From Enoplolaimus lenunculus (taxonomy: Eukaryota > Nematoda > Enoplea > Enoplida > Thoracostomopsidae), in contig JASANG010002066.1 of NCBI GenBank assembly GCA_030248215.1, positions 1 through 64,000 of the forward strand: 64,000 nucleotides of DNA, written 5' to 3'. Every line of letters begins with the position of its first letter. Position 1 is the first letter of the stretch. Under the pieces are notes generated by a model. That model was given only the letters and a program-made list of their open reading frames with translations, had not been told where the DNA came from and did no database searches. This document shows, in pieces, positions 1 to 11,960 of the stretch. Made by a program: the position numbers and the translations under genes.

Positions 1-225
1 AACAACATAAGCTAAGAAATCGGGTTTGTTTCGAATTACCAGTTTCACCCTGGGTTTAATTGAGTAATTCATTCAAAATACAAAATACTTATGAACCTAA
101 AATTCAAACAGCGTTCAACCAAGTCAGGGGCATCATAAAGGTTGCGCTACACTTTCAGAGCCACAGAAGACCGCACCGTGAGCATATAGCGTCCGGATGC
201 CCACGGATTTCGGCTCAGAAATATC

Positions 226-425
226 GGCCAATGTATAGAACAGGGCCGTAACGGTAGTAGTATACGCATATTCCTAAGCCAAAGCTTAAGCCTAAGCCTA
301 CGCGGAAAAATGTGTTTGTACCAATAGCCCATGCCTAAGCCTAAACAAAGAAATTAGTCTAAAGCTTACGCTTACTCTATTGCAGCCCTACAGAAACACG
401 TTCCACCCCTGATCTTTGCATGGCC
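226..425 (-). mobile_element. TTAGGC-carrying TIR element (family 1), reference description
   Basis: Family 1 elements are 150-200 bp. In the orientation called plus here they begin GGCCCATGTAAAGATCAGG and end CCTGTTCTATACATTGGCC, which are imperfect terminal inverted repeats. Between them come a conserved block (GGCGGAACGTTTTTCTG, then GCAATAGAGTAAGCTTAAGC), a tract of TTAGGC hexamers always running toward the same end, and GGAATATGCTTATACTACTG. No coding capacity. This copy lies on the minus strand and is flanked by GAAATATC and GAAATATT, a 7-of-8 match to a target-site duplication. The 8-bp duplication points to a hAT, Merlin or P-like transposase supplied in trans. Confidence 0.8.
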
Positions 426-894
426 GGAAATATTGATCGCCAAATATGCAGATACCTGTAGAAACGTTACAAGCAACGTGCGACTTGCTAAAGGATTAAT
501 TACAAAACCTTTTCATCGTTTAATGGCAAATCTGACTACTTATCAATGACGGTAATTAACTTTTGTGTGAGACACAATCAGTTTGTGTACCTTATGTACG
601 AAGTGTTAATCAGCTGTCCGTGTAGATGATAATTTGAAAATTTTCCGCGAGTTGCACTTGTAGAAGTTTGTATATTTCAGGTGAAAAGTTGAAGAAATGT
701 GCGGTTTGTACATTTAAAATATTACATTTTTGATATTTAACAAAATGTTTTTTTCTCACATTCAACAAATATGCTTAGGATGCTGTACTTAAATAACATT
801 TCTGTTATATACAGAAAATCATTGCATTAAAAAAGTATTTGAAAAAATAAAATGAAAATCCATTGGACTAAAGGAAGTACTAATTAAAGATGAG

Positions 895-1005
895 CACCGC
901 ATATCCAGATATGCGTAAGTATATCCGGATATGAAAGATATCCGGATATTTATCTGAATTGAAACGTATCCGGATATCCGGATAAGATATCGGGATATGA
1001 AAAAA
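895..1005. repeat. Cluster of ATCCGGAT palindromes
   Basis: The palindrome ATCCGGAT and its neighbours recur at least five times in about 100 bp, in both orientations by symmetry, starting right after GATGAGCAC. Clusters like this are typical of the subterminal regions of hAT-type DNA transposons, but I see no clear opposite end, so this is a probable element remnant only. Confidence 0.45.
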
Positions 1006-1583
1006 TAGCTGATGCCTATGAATAGTACTAACAATCATTTTTCTTTGAGAAAAATTGTTTTAAATTTGAGAAAAACATCGAGTTTTCTCGATAACAATAC
1101 TTTTCTGAATGAATGCAGACATCCGTTTTTTTGTGCAGAAGTGAAATTATTTGCCCAATGTTTACTGCAACAATTGAAATATTTCAAAACCTACAGTGTA
1201 GCGATGCTTGGAACACGTTGCTTGGATGCTGAATAAAATTGATAGCATTAATAAACCCTATAATATACAACTCAATTTCGGATCAAGCAAACGGTTGCTT
1301 GCTAGTCAGACGTTTTTGGGGAAAAATTGGTCAACTGCCCCCCCCCCCCTATTTTTAATTTTTCAGTTTTGTGCCGATTTACAAATTAACTTAAATCAGT
1401 AGCGCTCTGCGTTAGAACATTTCAAAAATTTCAGGTTTGGTGCTTTTTATAGTCCGCCTATGACAGCAAGAACAGTCGTCGACACATTTCAACAGAGTTC
1501 AGCTTCGCTGTGGACGCCTTCACTTTTCGAACCGACGTGTTCAAGTTCAAGAACATTGTAACAAGTTGTGCCATAAGATTTTG

Positions 1584-1791
1584 GGCCCATGTAAAGATCA
1601 GGGGCGCAACGTTTTTCTGTGGGACAGTTATAGAATAAGTTTAAGCTTTAGACTAATTATTTTTGCTTGGCTTAGGCTTAAGCTTAGGCTTACGTTTAGG
1701 AATAAACTCATTCTTACGCTTAGGCTAGGCTTAGGCTTAGGTTTAGGAATAAGCTTATAATACAGTTCCTCCTCTGTTCTTTACAATGGCC
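1584..1791 (+). mobile_element. Family 1 TTAGGC element
   Basis: Both ends are present (GGGCCCATGTAAAGATCAGG and CTGTTCTTTACAATGGCC) around degenerate TTAGGC units. Confidence 0.8.
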
Positions 1792-2167
1792 AAATTTTGA
1801 ATGATTTTCAGCGTTCAACAGAAATTGGTTCCCAGCAAATAATGAAAGTATTGCGGTTCCAATAATCGATTATTTCTTTTTATTTGTCAATTTTTTAAAA
1901 AAAAATTGCTGAAAACAGATAATTTGATCGCGACGTCAAGCTTCTTCAGCTGTAAAAATCGTTTTTGGCTAAAAATTACCCAATTTATTACTTATTCGTT
2001 TACGTTTTGATGCGATTTGTTGCGTTTCCGCCAAATACTTTTCCTGTATTTCTCAGAAACAACGAGGAACATTTGGTGTCAGGATGTCTGTTTCTTCATG
2101 TACCCTAAAATCCTCAACACCACGTTTGTGCCGCATGTTCATCAATTTACAATATTCGCTCAGTTTC

Positions 2168-2348
2168 CACGCCAGTAGCCAGCTCACTTGCTAAGGGGGG
2201 GCTAAAAATTTTCAAGAGACGAATACAAGGGTTTTGGCTTACTTAGAAGCAAGGATAAAAATTTTCAGGGGGAGACTAAACACATCTAGGGAGGGGCTAA
2301 GGCCACCTGGCAAAGGCCACCTGGCATGCTCCCGATCGCTACGGGCCC
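2168..2348 (+). mobile_element. GTAGCCA-family short element
   Basis: Family 2 elements are 150-180 bp. They start near CCCGTAGCCAGCTCACCTTGC, carry a run of Gs, an A/T-rich middle with a CAAGGGTTTTCAATGACTTA-like block, then GGGGGCTGAGCCCCC, and end GGCTACGGGCCC, which is complementary to the start. This copy starts CAGTAGCCAGCTCACTTGC and ends GCTACGGGCCCG. Non-coding and non-autonomous. Confidence 0.7.
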
Positions 2349-2779
2349 GTCTTCGTCAGAAATTTCTGGATCTGCCACTGGCTATATATTTCTTCAACTT
2401 GATACATTCACTAGGTTGGTAATTTTTTGCTTGTAGCTACTTAGTTTACAAGCTTAATTTTAGCTTTGTATAAAACGCAAACTGACGTTATAAGCATTGT
2501 GACTTTCGCAACAAAGTTTCATATGAACCATATAAATGTGTAGCGAACTTTTGCTGTACAGTTCCAGTTTTAGGTTTCCTGTAACCAATACAACACAGAC
2601 ACGCCGCCGCCTTGAGGGATTTCTCTGTCTAAACAACTGTCTCCAATCTTAACTGTTTTTCCAACGTTTTCACATTAAACCGTTCGCTTTGCCATGTGCA
2701 AGGTCCCTTGGGGCACAACTGTGTATAATAAAGCGAATATGAGTTAAAAAATTAATTTTCAGCTTTCTCTTTCCCCACT

Positions 2780-2855
2780 ATATATTATATGTATAAATAT
2801 ATGTATATATATATGTATATACATATATACATATATCTATATGCGTATATAGCTT
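2780..2855. repeat. AT-rich dinucleotide microsatellite
   Basis: An interrupted (TA)n/(TATG)n tract with several self-complementary ATATAC/GTATAT blocks. Ordinary simple repeat. Confidence 0.8.
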
Positions 2856-3108
2856 AATATTGGTCAAGTGTTAACCGGAAGTACGGGCGCCGCCACAAAA
2901 TAGGATTGGTGTGTGCCAGTGAAGTTCAATGGATAAAACTTCAAACAGCGGAGTAAATTACAAACTCTATTTACCACTACTCTGTCTGATGTTCGACTCT
3001 TGGTTGTCTCAGTTAGATTTTTAGATTTATTGCGTAGAATTTTGTTCACAGGCGTTTATAATGAGAAAACGAAAGTTTTCAAGCCCATTTCGATTGAAAT
3101 TTTGGATG

Positions 3109-3262
3109 CTGGCCGTAGCCAGCTCACCTTGTAGGGGGCTTGAAAATTTTCTAGGGCATTCAAGGGTTTTCAACGAGTTACAAGCAAGGCTGAAAATTAT
3201 CTAAAGGGGCAAATTATTTTCAGGGGGCTGAGCCCCCTGCCTCCCACTGGATACGAGCCCGT
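3109..3262 (+). mobile_element. GTAGCCA-family short element
   Basis: Starts GGCCGTAGCCAGCTCACCTT and ends with GGATACGAGCCCG, with the family's G-rich and GAGCCCCC blocks inside. Confidence 0.75.
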
Positions 3263-3366
3263 GTGGACGTGACATTATACAGAAAGTCTTGAATCAAAAT
3301 GCATAGACTACACAGTTGCAAAATGTTCTCAAGAACGAATGAATTTTTGCACCTGTAAACGCTTTC

Positions 3367-3543
3367 GGCTCGTGTAAAGATCGAGGGCGGAACGTTTTCC
3401 ATGCATGACTGCAATAGCTTAAGCTTACGCTTTAGACAAATTTTTTTGCTTAGGCTTAGGCTTAGATATAAACTGGTTCTTACGTGTAGGCTAGGTTTTA
3501 GGCTTAGGAATATGCTTTACTGTTACAGTGCGGTTCTATACGG
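3367..3543 (+). mobile_element. Family 1 TTAGGC element, right end worn
   Basis: Left end GGCTCGTGTAAAGATCGAGG and the GGCGGAACGTTTT block are clear. The right end is reduced to CGGTTCTATACGG. Confidence 0.7.
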
Positions 3544-3856
3544 TAGTCACATTTTCAAAACTCAATTTAAAGACCATGCGGTTCGTATTGATTTTAACAC
3601 CAGCATACCTTACATTTAAAAATCTGCTAAACATTTCAGTAATCCTTAATTTTAGTTCAATTAGTTGTAAGTTCGCATTTTACGCTTCAGCCAACGCTTT
3701 TACCCATATTAGGCTAAGAGTTATCCCGATTTAGTCAAAGCTAAGCTTGTTCTATGCTTTAAAATTTTATTATTACCGGCTTAAATCAAAGTTAAACCTT
3801 GTTCCATGCTTAAGAATTTTGTTCCTTTAATAGTAGTCTGGCTGTAAATTCGAAGC

Positions 3857-3966
3857 TTTTTGCGCTGCTTCCCCATTGGCTGATATAAAAAAAATGCAAA
3901 TTCTGCGTGTAAATTGCAGCTGCAAGTTCTCGCAGCAAAAACTTGCACGTGTGAATGCGGCTTTTG
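3857..3966 (-). mobile_element. TTGCACGTGTGAAT-family element, partial
   Basis: Shares GCTGCTTCCCCATTGGCTGAT, the GCAGCTGCAAGTTCTCGCAG block and the end AACTTGCACGTGTGAATGCGG with the longer copy at 36535-36811. Only one end is preserved. Confidence 0.6.
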
Positions 3967-4199
3967 CAGTTTCTTTGCCATTACAAGGAGTAGAAAACGT
4001 AGCAGTTAAAATAAATATGAAATAATTGCAACGCTTTAGCTTTTTCGCATGCCTAAAACACAGCGTGACAGTCTGGAGAAGTTTTTTAAGCTGCCGCTTG
4101 TAGCAAGACTGTGTGAATTTAACAATGAACAACAAAAGTTTACCTTCTTGAAATAAGACGATTGTAAAACAACCACTGTTTTGATTTCTTAGGTTTATT

Positions 4200-4412
4200 A
4201 CGGACGTACATTCTCAAATGTGTATAGCACCTTATCACCAGCTAGCGATGTGTTTTTAATTGGCTAATTCCTGAACTTCTGAATCTCGAAATTGACACAG
4301 AAGAAAGACCAATAAATGTGAAAAAGGTGCTGAATATTGAACCTCACTCTTCACTGGTGGGAAAATTAAGACTTTAACTGATAATAGGTTCTACATACAT
4401 TTAAGAATACGC
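4200..4412. mobile_element. TCTCAAATGTGT-family TIR element
   Basis: Ends are inverted: ACATTCTCAAATGTGTATAG followed by CACC..ATCACCAG at the left, and CTGATAATAGGTTCTACATA then CATTTAAGAATACG at the right. This family leaves many solo ends in the window (about 18200, 19655, 24310, 26545, 28372, 42320, 43205, 49858, 56641). Confidence 0.7.
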
Positions 4413-4946
4413 TCAAGATTTCGGAAGTTGTGAATTTTGCGCTAAAATGAATATTAGAAATTTGAATTGTCATGTAAATATGAGCTCTGTAACATCAACG
4501 GTAGCGCTGATAATTAAATCTTCACACAGACGTTGAGAAACGTATAAGCTTTAACGCGGTTACATTTTGAAGCGCGAGAATTTGAAAAAATCAACTGTTT
4601 TGACATATTACAATCTAAATTTTAAAATATTCCAAATAAAGTTTTCTGTTTGACAAGAAGTAAAAACAAATTCTAAAAATAGCCAAAGGAACTTTGCTTA
4701 CATGACACAAGTTTGCTTGTACATAGAGCTTTTTAATCGTCAAATTTTTGATTAATTTCTCTGTTTCCAATTTCGTTTCCGGTTGCATTTGTCAGTATCC
4801 GGTTCCGGTTCTGTTTTATTGTCAGTATTCGGTTCTGTTTCGATTATTTTTTAACTATATATTTGTTTTTACACCTTGTGGTAAAAACACAGAAACAAAA
4901 TGAGTTATGGTATCTGCGGATGAAAAAAAGCTCTCATAGATATCGC

Positions 4947-5080
4947 AGCCAATGTTAGTTTTAGGGGAGTAACAGTAGATTAAGTAGACTAAGCGTATTC
5001 CTAAGCCTTTAGCCTAAGGCTAAGCGTCACAAAAGCGTATTCTTAAGCCTAAGCCTAAGCAAAAAATAGTAACATGGACC
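4947..5080 (-). mobile_element. Family 1 element, subfamily B, deleted
   Basis: Begins GCCAATGTTAGTTTTAGGGG, the subfamily B end, carries CCTAAG units and stops at GTAACATGGACC. It lacks much of the right half seen in the copies at 38402 and 56259. Confidence 0.65.
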
Positions 5081-6635
5081 GATATCGCAAGGAAAACCAT
5101 TCGAGGAGGATTTTTGAACGAATTCTAACACAGAGTGAAACATTTTCATTAAAGTTGCACGAGATTATCGTCTGTCAGTGACAGTGCACATAGTGTCGTG
5201 AAAATGCAAATTCAAAATTAAACAAAATTTATACTGTTTCAAAACATTTTTCTATTCTTCAAAAATTAAACCGCTTATTTATTTCAAATTCAGATCCGCT
5301 TTGATATTCAGGCGTTCAGACAGCGTAACGTTTCAGGTTTGCTTACATGCTCACATGACTGTTTAAAACAAAAATTGTAACAAATCACTGCTGGATCAGC
5401 CACCCGTCCATACCGCACCATTTGGGGGGAAAGACGGGCCCGCACCCTAACAAGATTTTAAACAAAAAAATTAAAAAATATCTTGATCATTGCATGTGGA
5501 CCCGACGTCAGAATTGTGAAGGGTTCACCCAATAGCCTGCCATAACACTGCTACTAATACTCTGATATTTCGGTGCTGGCTAGTGGCATAGAACCAAAAA
5601 ATGAAAAATTTTCAAACTTTAAAGCCGATAAAAGTGTGATTTTGCAGACCGGATGGACGTAGTCAGCATTTTATTTCAGGATACGATGACATCTGAAAGA
5701 TTTTTTGTAAGGAAGCGAGAAAACGATGTGATCTATGAAAGTTGTTCTAAAGCCAGCAAAGAAGCCTTTTTCAAGTTTTTTTATGAAATTTTGAAGAGAT
5801 ATTCCTCAAATTCCTTCCTGTAGGTATACGCCCCATCAGAACTGGACTGGAAGTAAGAATCGGTCAGTACATTTTGGTTGATATAAACCCCCAAATCACT
5901 GACCATGCGCAGCATTAACCAGCTGTCTGCCGAACGCAGTGGCGGATCCAAAAATATTCCAAAGGAAGCACATTATATATTCCAGGAAAAAGGCCGGTCA
6001 ACGAATCAAGCTAGATGCCAACTGCAATATTAGTACTAAATCTTAATACAAACTTTTGGTTTTGATCCCTGTTGGGGGCGAGGGGAATACGTTTGGTTTT
6101 CATTTCTTCCTTGGAATCCGCTAGCGGCCGTACCAGAAGTTTTGCAAATTGAATTTTATGATAGAAAATTAAGCATTAATTAACTAATTACTAATTGCTT
6201 ACAATTTATCGGCAGATGTCCTGATTATAATGTGACCTTTTTAAAGATTGTAAGTGTTGCACATCCTTACTACGAGTTCTTTCAGTCCAGCCACGCAATT
6301 TTTGAAGCCGGAATTATTTGTTTTGAATATTAAATCGCTACGCAAGCAAAATAACATACCTCAGGGTATTTTTATAACCAATCGTTTATTTGTCATGGTG
6401 TAAAAGTATTTTAACGGGTGGAGATGCAAAAATGTTACCAAATTTTTCGATCCGACAAAATTCTGAGGACCATTTTCTTATTCTGCCGCTGCCAAATTAA
6501 CCATAAGGCAGACAAGCAGAATCCATGGACAGGTTTTGTGTGGCCAAAAAATGTTTTAATCATCGCAAATGTAAAAAATTTACCGCAGCCTAAATGGCAA
6601 CATTTTTTGTGAACTGCTTGGATAATCGGCATTTA

Positions 6636-6928
6636 GCAAGAGTGTGCAACTGGGCATATTCTGTATAGAAAAGAATGTACCCTTCATGCGCTGCGTTTTT
6701 GGCCACCCCTTTTAATTGGACGGGGGTACAACCGGTGTGAACCATGACACTTTATGCATGCGGCGTCAAACGTGCTCCCCTTAAAGTTTAATTTAGGGAT
6801 GTTTATGTGATAGCGACCCTTATCTGAACAAGTGGGGTTCGCCAAAAAGGCAACGCCCGGTGGTACATTTTGTCCCACACAATTTCGGTAGCTACACACT
6901 CTTGTTGGAGTGATCACCCACTCTTGGT
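6636..6928. mobile_element. CAAGAGTGTGCAACTGGG-family element
   Basis: Left end GCAAGAGTGTGCAACTGGG, followed by TTCTGTATAGAAAAGAATGTAC; right end CTACACACTCTTGTTGGAGTGATC. The ends are inverted repeats. Related copies lie at 16259, 18682, 21181 and 59605. Non-coding. Confidence 0.65.
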
Positions 6929-7333
6929 AAAAGTAAACTACCTCTACCTGGCTAATTTTTGTTTACTTGATTTTATGCTTGAAATTGGACTTGCATTATC
7001 TTTATATTCGAAACATCAATATTGTGAATTTTGTTTACATTTAATTTATCTTTTTGTTTTTTTTCGAATTTTCAACGTTGGTCAATAATTAATGTTGAAA
7101 TTTTAGTTTCTTCAGAGATTGGTAACAAAACGTAGGCCTTCTAATTATATTACGGTGCAAAAACGACATATATACCACAGTTTCTGTGGTTTGTTAATTT
7201 AAATAAATACGTTTGTTTTGAATAATTTTGTTTGAAATACGAGCGTTGAACTTGAACCGCCATCTTGGACTCTGTGTTGATATTTAGTAAAATCATATCA
7301 TCGGACGAGTGTTTTTGAGAGTATACCAATACC

Positions 7334-7552
7334 GGTCAATGTAAAAATCATGGGCGGAACGTTTTTGTCTGCGGGACTGTAATTGAGTAAGCTTAAGCTT
7401 TAGACTAATTTTTGCTTAGGCTTAGGCTTAGGCTTAAACTTAAGTGTAAGCTAATTCTTAAGCTTAGATTTCACACTTAGGCTCACGCTTAGGCCTAAGA
7501 ATATGCTTATACTACTCTTCCGTCCCTGTTCTATACATTGACACCAACAGCG
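7334..7552 (+). mobile_element. Family 1 TTAGGC element
   Basis: Ends GGTCAATGTAAAAATCATGG and CTGTTCTATACATTGACA, with about ten TTAGGC-type units. Confidence 0.8.
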
Positions 7553-8090
7553 ATACTCGTAAATAGACTCCTATTATGTAACACTTATGAACATCGAGCG
7601 TAGCTTATGCGTGGACCATATGCGCTATAGGACTGCGATTTATTAACGATAGCAGAACGGCAAACAACTGTCAATTCGAACTAAAAATTGCATTCCTAAT
7701 TTGTTTGCCAGATTTTTATTCGAACCCAACCGACAGGTTCATTATCTGGAAATATTTTTCAAGCAAAATCATATAAACTATATTAGCCTAAAATGCTTCG
7801 GTTAAAAACGGTCTTCGGGTTTTGGTTTTTAGTGCGAAACTTACAGGAAATTCTGGCATTACTATACTCACTGAACCATTTAAAAGTAAATTTTAAATTG
7901 TTCAAAATTGGCTGTATTTAACTTGAACCTATAAAATGAAGGTACTTGTGCTTTCTTCATATACTTTTTCAATAAAATTTAGGAACTGGTTGAAATAAGT
8001 TTTTACATTTCTGGTTTTAGGCGAAATTATATTTCGGCACTCATCTTTAATATATTCATTATTCGGTTTTTCTTTCTCAGTATTATAAGC

Positions 8091-8212
8091 ATATTGCTAG
8101 GCTTAAGCCTAAGCCTAAACCTACGCCAACCATTAAAATTAGTCTAAAGCTTAAGCTTACTTTTTTTGTAGTCTCACAGAAAAACGTTCCATGCCTGATC
8201 TTTGCATGCGCC
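8091..8212 (-). mobile_element. Family 1 TTAGGC element, left end lost
   Basis: CCTAAGCC units, TAGTCTAAAGCTTAAGCTTA and the end GCCTGATCTTTGCATGCGCC are present. The GGCCAATG end is absent. Confidence 0.65.
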
Positions 8213-8962
8213 CTGTATTACATTAATATGGTTCTGCTCTTTGTAAAATAGCTGTATGCGAAATTCCCCATAAACAGTCGAACAAGTAATAAAATAAGGT
8301 CAAAAACACTTGCAAAGGCATGCGTTAATTTTGACATCAAATTTAATTGTTGCCCTAAACCTTTTATCATCATTGTATTAATTTATCAATAGTCCCAAAA
8401 CTGAAAGTTGAACCCGCTAGCCTACTTTCATTGACTACAGCCGAAACCATGAAAAATTTAACTATGCATGGTTTGTAAGCTCAACAAACTCCAGGGTTTA
8501 CGAAAGCCTGACGGTTTATATCTGTGTCACAAAATATTTTGGCACCAGAGGCTTTGGGAATTTTACAAACAGAAGCTGAATCCACGACCGTAGTCTGGAG
8601 TTCATTGGAGGACGGTAGAACAAGATTTGACCGAAAATTTTCGTTGACCTGTATGATCCAGAGAGTTTTTCTATCACCTGCTAAAAGTGCTTTGTGTTTA
8701 CTCTTCAGAAACTGTCCCTTTGTATACTACCCGAACCGAATGACCCGCATTTGATTCAAAGAACTAAACAGAACGTAATTCCTTGTTTACGTAATAAAAC
8801 CATAAGCTATTATTAACAGTATATTTTGGAAGTTAAATATAGTTAATGCTGACAGCTTCCTTTTGTTTTCTTAGCTTCCCTTAATACCGCACACTAACAC
8901 ATCTAAGGCCAACCTTGGCCATGGTCTTCTAGCAGGGATCAGAACTGATGTTTTGTATAAAG

Positions 8963-9382
8963 CAGGGTTTCAACAGGAACTAAATTTTGCCGGAACAGGA
9001 ACAGGAACAGGAATTGAATCTCTTTGCAGGAACCGGAACAGGAACAGGAACCGGAATTTGAAAAAAATTTCGTCACCGAATTACTGTTGGACTTTTTAGA
9101 AAACTTGGCAAACAATTGCTCAGCGAAATTTCAGCTATTTCATCATAAAATTTTACGAAAACCCGCCAGAGACAGTTTATTAACAAATGAACTAATTGCA
9201 AAAATACTCGCTTCGAAATAAACAAATTTTTAAAGAGAAAGTTTCCAGTATTTAAATGATTGTGAACAAATTTCCACGAAACCGAAAAATTCCGGTTCTG
9301 CATCTTTGAAAGCAGGAACAGGAACAGGAATTAAATTTTTTCAGGAACTCCGGCCGGAACAGGAATTCCGGTTGAACCCTGG
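8963..9382. mobile_element. hAT-like MITE with GGAACA repeats
   Basis: Terminal inverted repeats CAGGGTTTCAACAGG and CCGGTTGAACCCTG bound a 420-bp element rich in GGAACAGGAACAGG units at both ends. The flanks GTATAAAG and GTAGAAAG agree at 7 of 8 bases, so an 8-bp target-site duplication is likely. CAG...CTG ends with 8-bp duplications are the hAT pattern. No transposase. Confidence 0.7.
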
Positions 9383-9561
9383 TAGAAAGATTTGCTTATT
9401 GCGTTTGGCTTCTTGCTCGCTTCACACCATAGCTTTTTTACTGTGATGTTGCGCTACCACCATCAGAAATGTTTAGAACCGAGATTGATATTGATAGAGC
9501 AAAGTTTTTAAGATCTATAAATGGAGACCTAATTTTATGTTTAGTATAAGAATAAACAGTA

Positions 9562-9771
9562 CACTGCAAAAAAATGGCGAGTCAAATTGAGTCTCTCCGA
9601 AACAGGCTCTACGAGACTACACAAACTGTGTCAAATTCGCCTCCGCCAGAGTTAAACGTTATACTCAGTAAGTCAAATTTGACTCTGACGAAGTCGAATT
9701 TGACTCAATTTGTGTAGTCCCGTGGAGCCTATTTCAGAGGAAGCCAATTTTACGCACCATTTTTTGCAGTG
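9562..9771. mobile_element. CACTGCAAAAAATGG-family MITE
   Basis: Near-symmetric 210-bp element starting CACTGCAAAAAAATGGCGAG and ending CACCATTTTTTGCAGTG. Nearly the whole length can fold back on itself through GAGTCAAATTTGACTC-type blocks. It is flanked by TA on both sides. A second copy at 25927 abuts a GPCR exon. Confidence 0.8.
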
Positions 9772-10390
9772 TATTTTTAGTATTCTGATCTCTTGAAGAC
9801 CAGAATTTATTATAATTTACAAAAATTAATGTTGAATTTTTAGTTTCTTCAGAGATGGTTAAAAACGCAGGCCTTCAAATTATAGTAAATTTTGAACCAG
9901 TGAATTTCGAGGCTTGAACTTCAGATCGTTTTTTCCGCATATGACTTGCTTTACTCCTGTATTAATTTTGAGTTAAAAAACTGCGGTAGTTAGTGAGTTT
10001 GAAAATCTATTTACTAACTGCTGATAGTTACTATACAAATTTTAGAATATGGGCACTGTTTTATGCAGTTTGTTGTTTATCACTTAAAAGTGTCTGATTT
10101 TGCGTATGACTGGTATTGAAAAAATGAGAAATTTTACTTCTTGTTATTTCGACGATTTGTTTGCAAATTTGGCTAATTTTACGAAGGAATGAAAACATTT
10201 TTCAATTCGTTGAAAATACATATGCCGTGGAATGAAGTTTATCTTTTTTAAGCTCAATTAACGGCTGTATATATTTCGTCAATTCCCGGAAGCAGTATCT
10301 TAAAATGTCCTGTCCTGTTCCGGTATGTTGGACGCTTGTAGAATTTTCACATATTGATGATAATTTTTTTGAATTTTTTTAAATTTCGTT

Positions 10391-10810
10391 TTATAATACT
10401 TTTTCGATTAAGGCATTTTGATCCATATGCATTTCCGCTATGTTTGACAACCGTCGAAGATGAGCGCGGATCTCGAGGCTGCCAAAATTAGCTTGAACCG
10501 AAGTCGCAAACGCAAATGCCGCATGATAGGGCGTCTTAGATATTGGAAATTTTAACTGTAAATTGAAAACTAAGATTAGCTTTGACGAAAGCTGACACAT
10601 ATTAGTCAAAGTGGTTGCAATATTTGCAGCGTAAATTCGGACACTAAAAGACGAACAGGTATACATTTCTTTTATTTGATACAACGCAATAAATAATAAA
10701 CTTGAAATGAATGATATATCAATCGGTGTCGCAAACAATTTGTGATGCGGCAACTCGACGACCGACAACTGAAAATCTAAAATATCGTCGAATCGACAGT
10801 TTTTAGCCAA
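10391..10810 (-). other. Unidentified 139-codon open frame
   Basis: The longest open frame of mixed composition in the left 19 kb. It has no motif I recognise, no signal peptide and no zinc-finger pattern, and a family-1-like TTAGGC remnant abuts its start. I see no convincing flanking splice sites linking it to other exons. It could be a chance frame, a transposon scrap or an isolated exon. Confidence 0.15.
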
Positions 10811-11322
10811 CTTTAAGCTTGTGTTTAGGCTTAGGATTACGCTTATGATTAATACTCAGACTTGATGCAATTTTGGACAACAATTTTCCGAACGGCGAAC
10901 TGGCGTTTGATTTTTTTCTATTCGTTGATTCTAATTGAACGAGCAATTGCTTTACTTTTTTGCCACGTCATGATTTCTTATGGCGTCAATCGCATATGTT
11001 ATAATATTTGTTTTAGCTGTTATATTCAGTGATTTTTTAAACTGAAAATAGTCTGTGTCCGCCGTTGTTTTGAACAAATCCAAAACAGCGTCATGTGTTT
11101 GAAAAGGTTCAAAGGCTTCAGCAAACTGTTTAAATTTGTACTTTGCATACTTTTACGCCGAAAAACACCGCAATGTCACATGATTCTGATGTTATTTTGC
11201 TTCAGTGCGACAAAGGTGGGTTGACCTTTTGCGGTTTATATAATTTTAGATATGCCAGATTATCATACTATATTAGTTTGGTCCATTTTAATTAATTATA
11301 TTTTCAGTATATTATCTAAACC

Positions 11323-11472
11323 GGCCCATGTAAACATCATGGGCGGAACGTTTTTCTGCTGTACTGCAATAGAGTAAGCTTAAGCTTTATACTACTGTTT
11401 TGCTTAGGCTTAGGCTTTAGGCATAGAAATATGTTTATACTACTGTTGCAGCCCTGTTCGATACATTGGTCC
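11323..11472 (+). mobile_element. Family 1 TTAGGC element, short
   Basis: Ends GGCCCATGTAAACATCATGG and CTGTTCGATACATTGGTCC, with only about three TTAGGC-like units. Confidence 0.8.
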
Positions 11473-11804
11473 CGAAACCCAGGTCGATTATAAACCTGAA
11501 AATATTAAACGATTGCAATTACTGTCTTTGAGGATTATTTAGATTTCGGAAGAAAACCATACGAATTTCACTTTACTAAATTGTCTATTTACAGGTAGGT
11601 AGCAAGAGGTTAATCTGCTAGGAAGCAAAGCAAACTATTTTACAAGGGTCTTGCGGTTGAAATAACAAGGTGACAAGTGGTGCTTGAACTTTTCTGGGAT
11701 GCGGGCATAAATTTTACCAGGGTGATAGAGGTCCCTTGCCTCTCCCCTGCGAAAGCCCCGAGTATAAGGTGATATGGCTGAAAAACACTATTAGTTTCAA
11801 TCTG

Positions 11805-11960
11805 AGGCCCCAAGTATACATCAGGGCTGTAACAATAGTATAAGCATATTCCGAAGCCTCAGTCTAAATTATAAGCCTAAGCTTCAACAGATAGGACAGA
11901 CTATACATAAGCGTAAGCAGAAGCCTAAGCCTACACCGAAGCAAAAATTAGTTGAACTTT
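11805..11960 (-). mobile_element. Family 1 TTAGGC element, right end lost
   Basis: Begins GGCCCCAAGTATACATCAGG, then AGTATAAGCATATTCC and CCTAAG units. It fades after AAGCAAAAATTAG. Confidence 0.6.
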
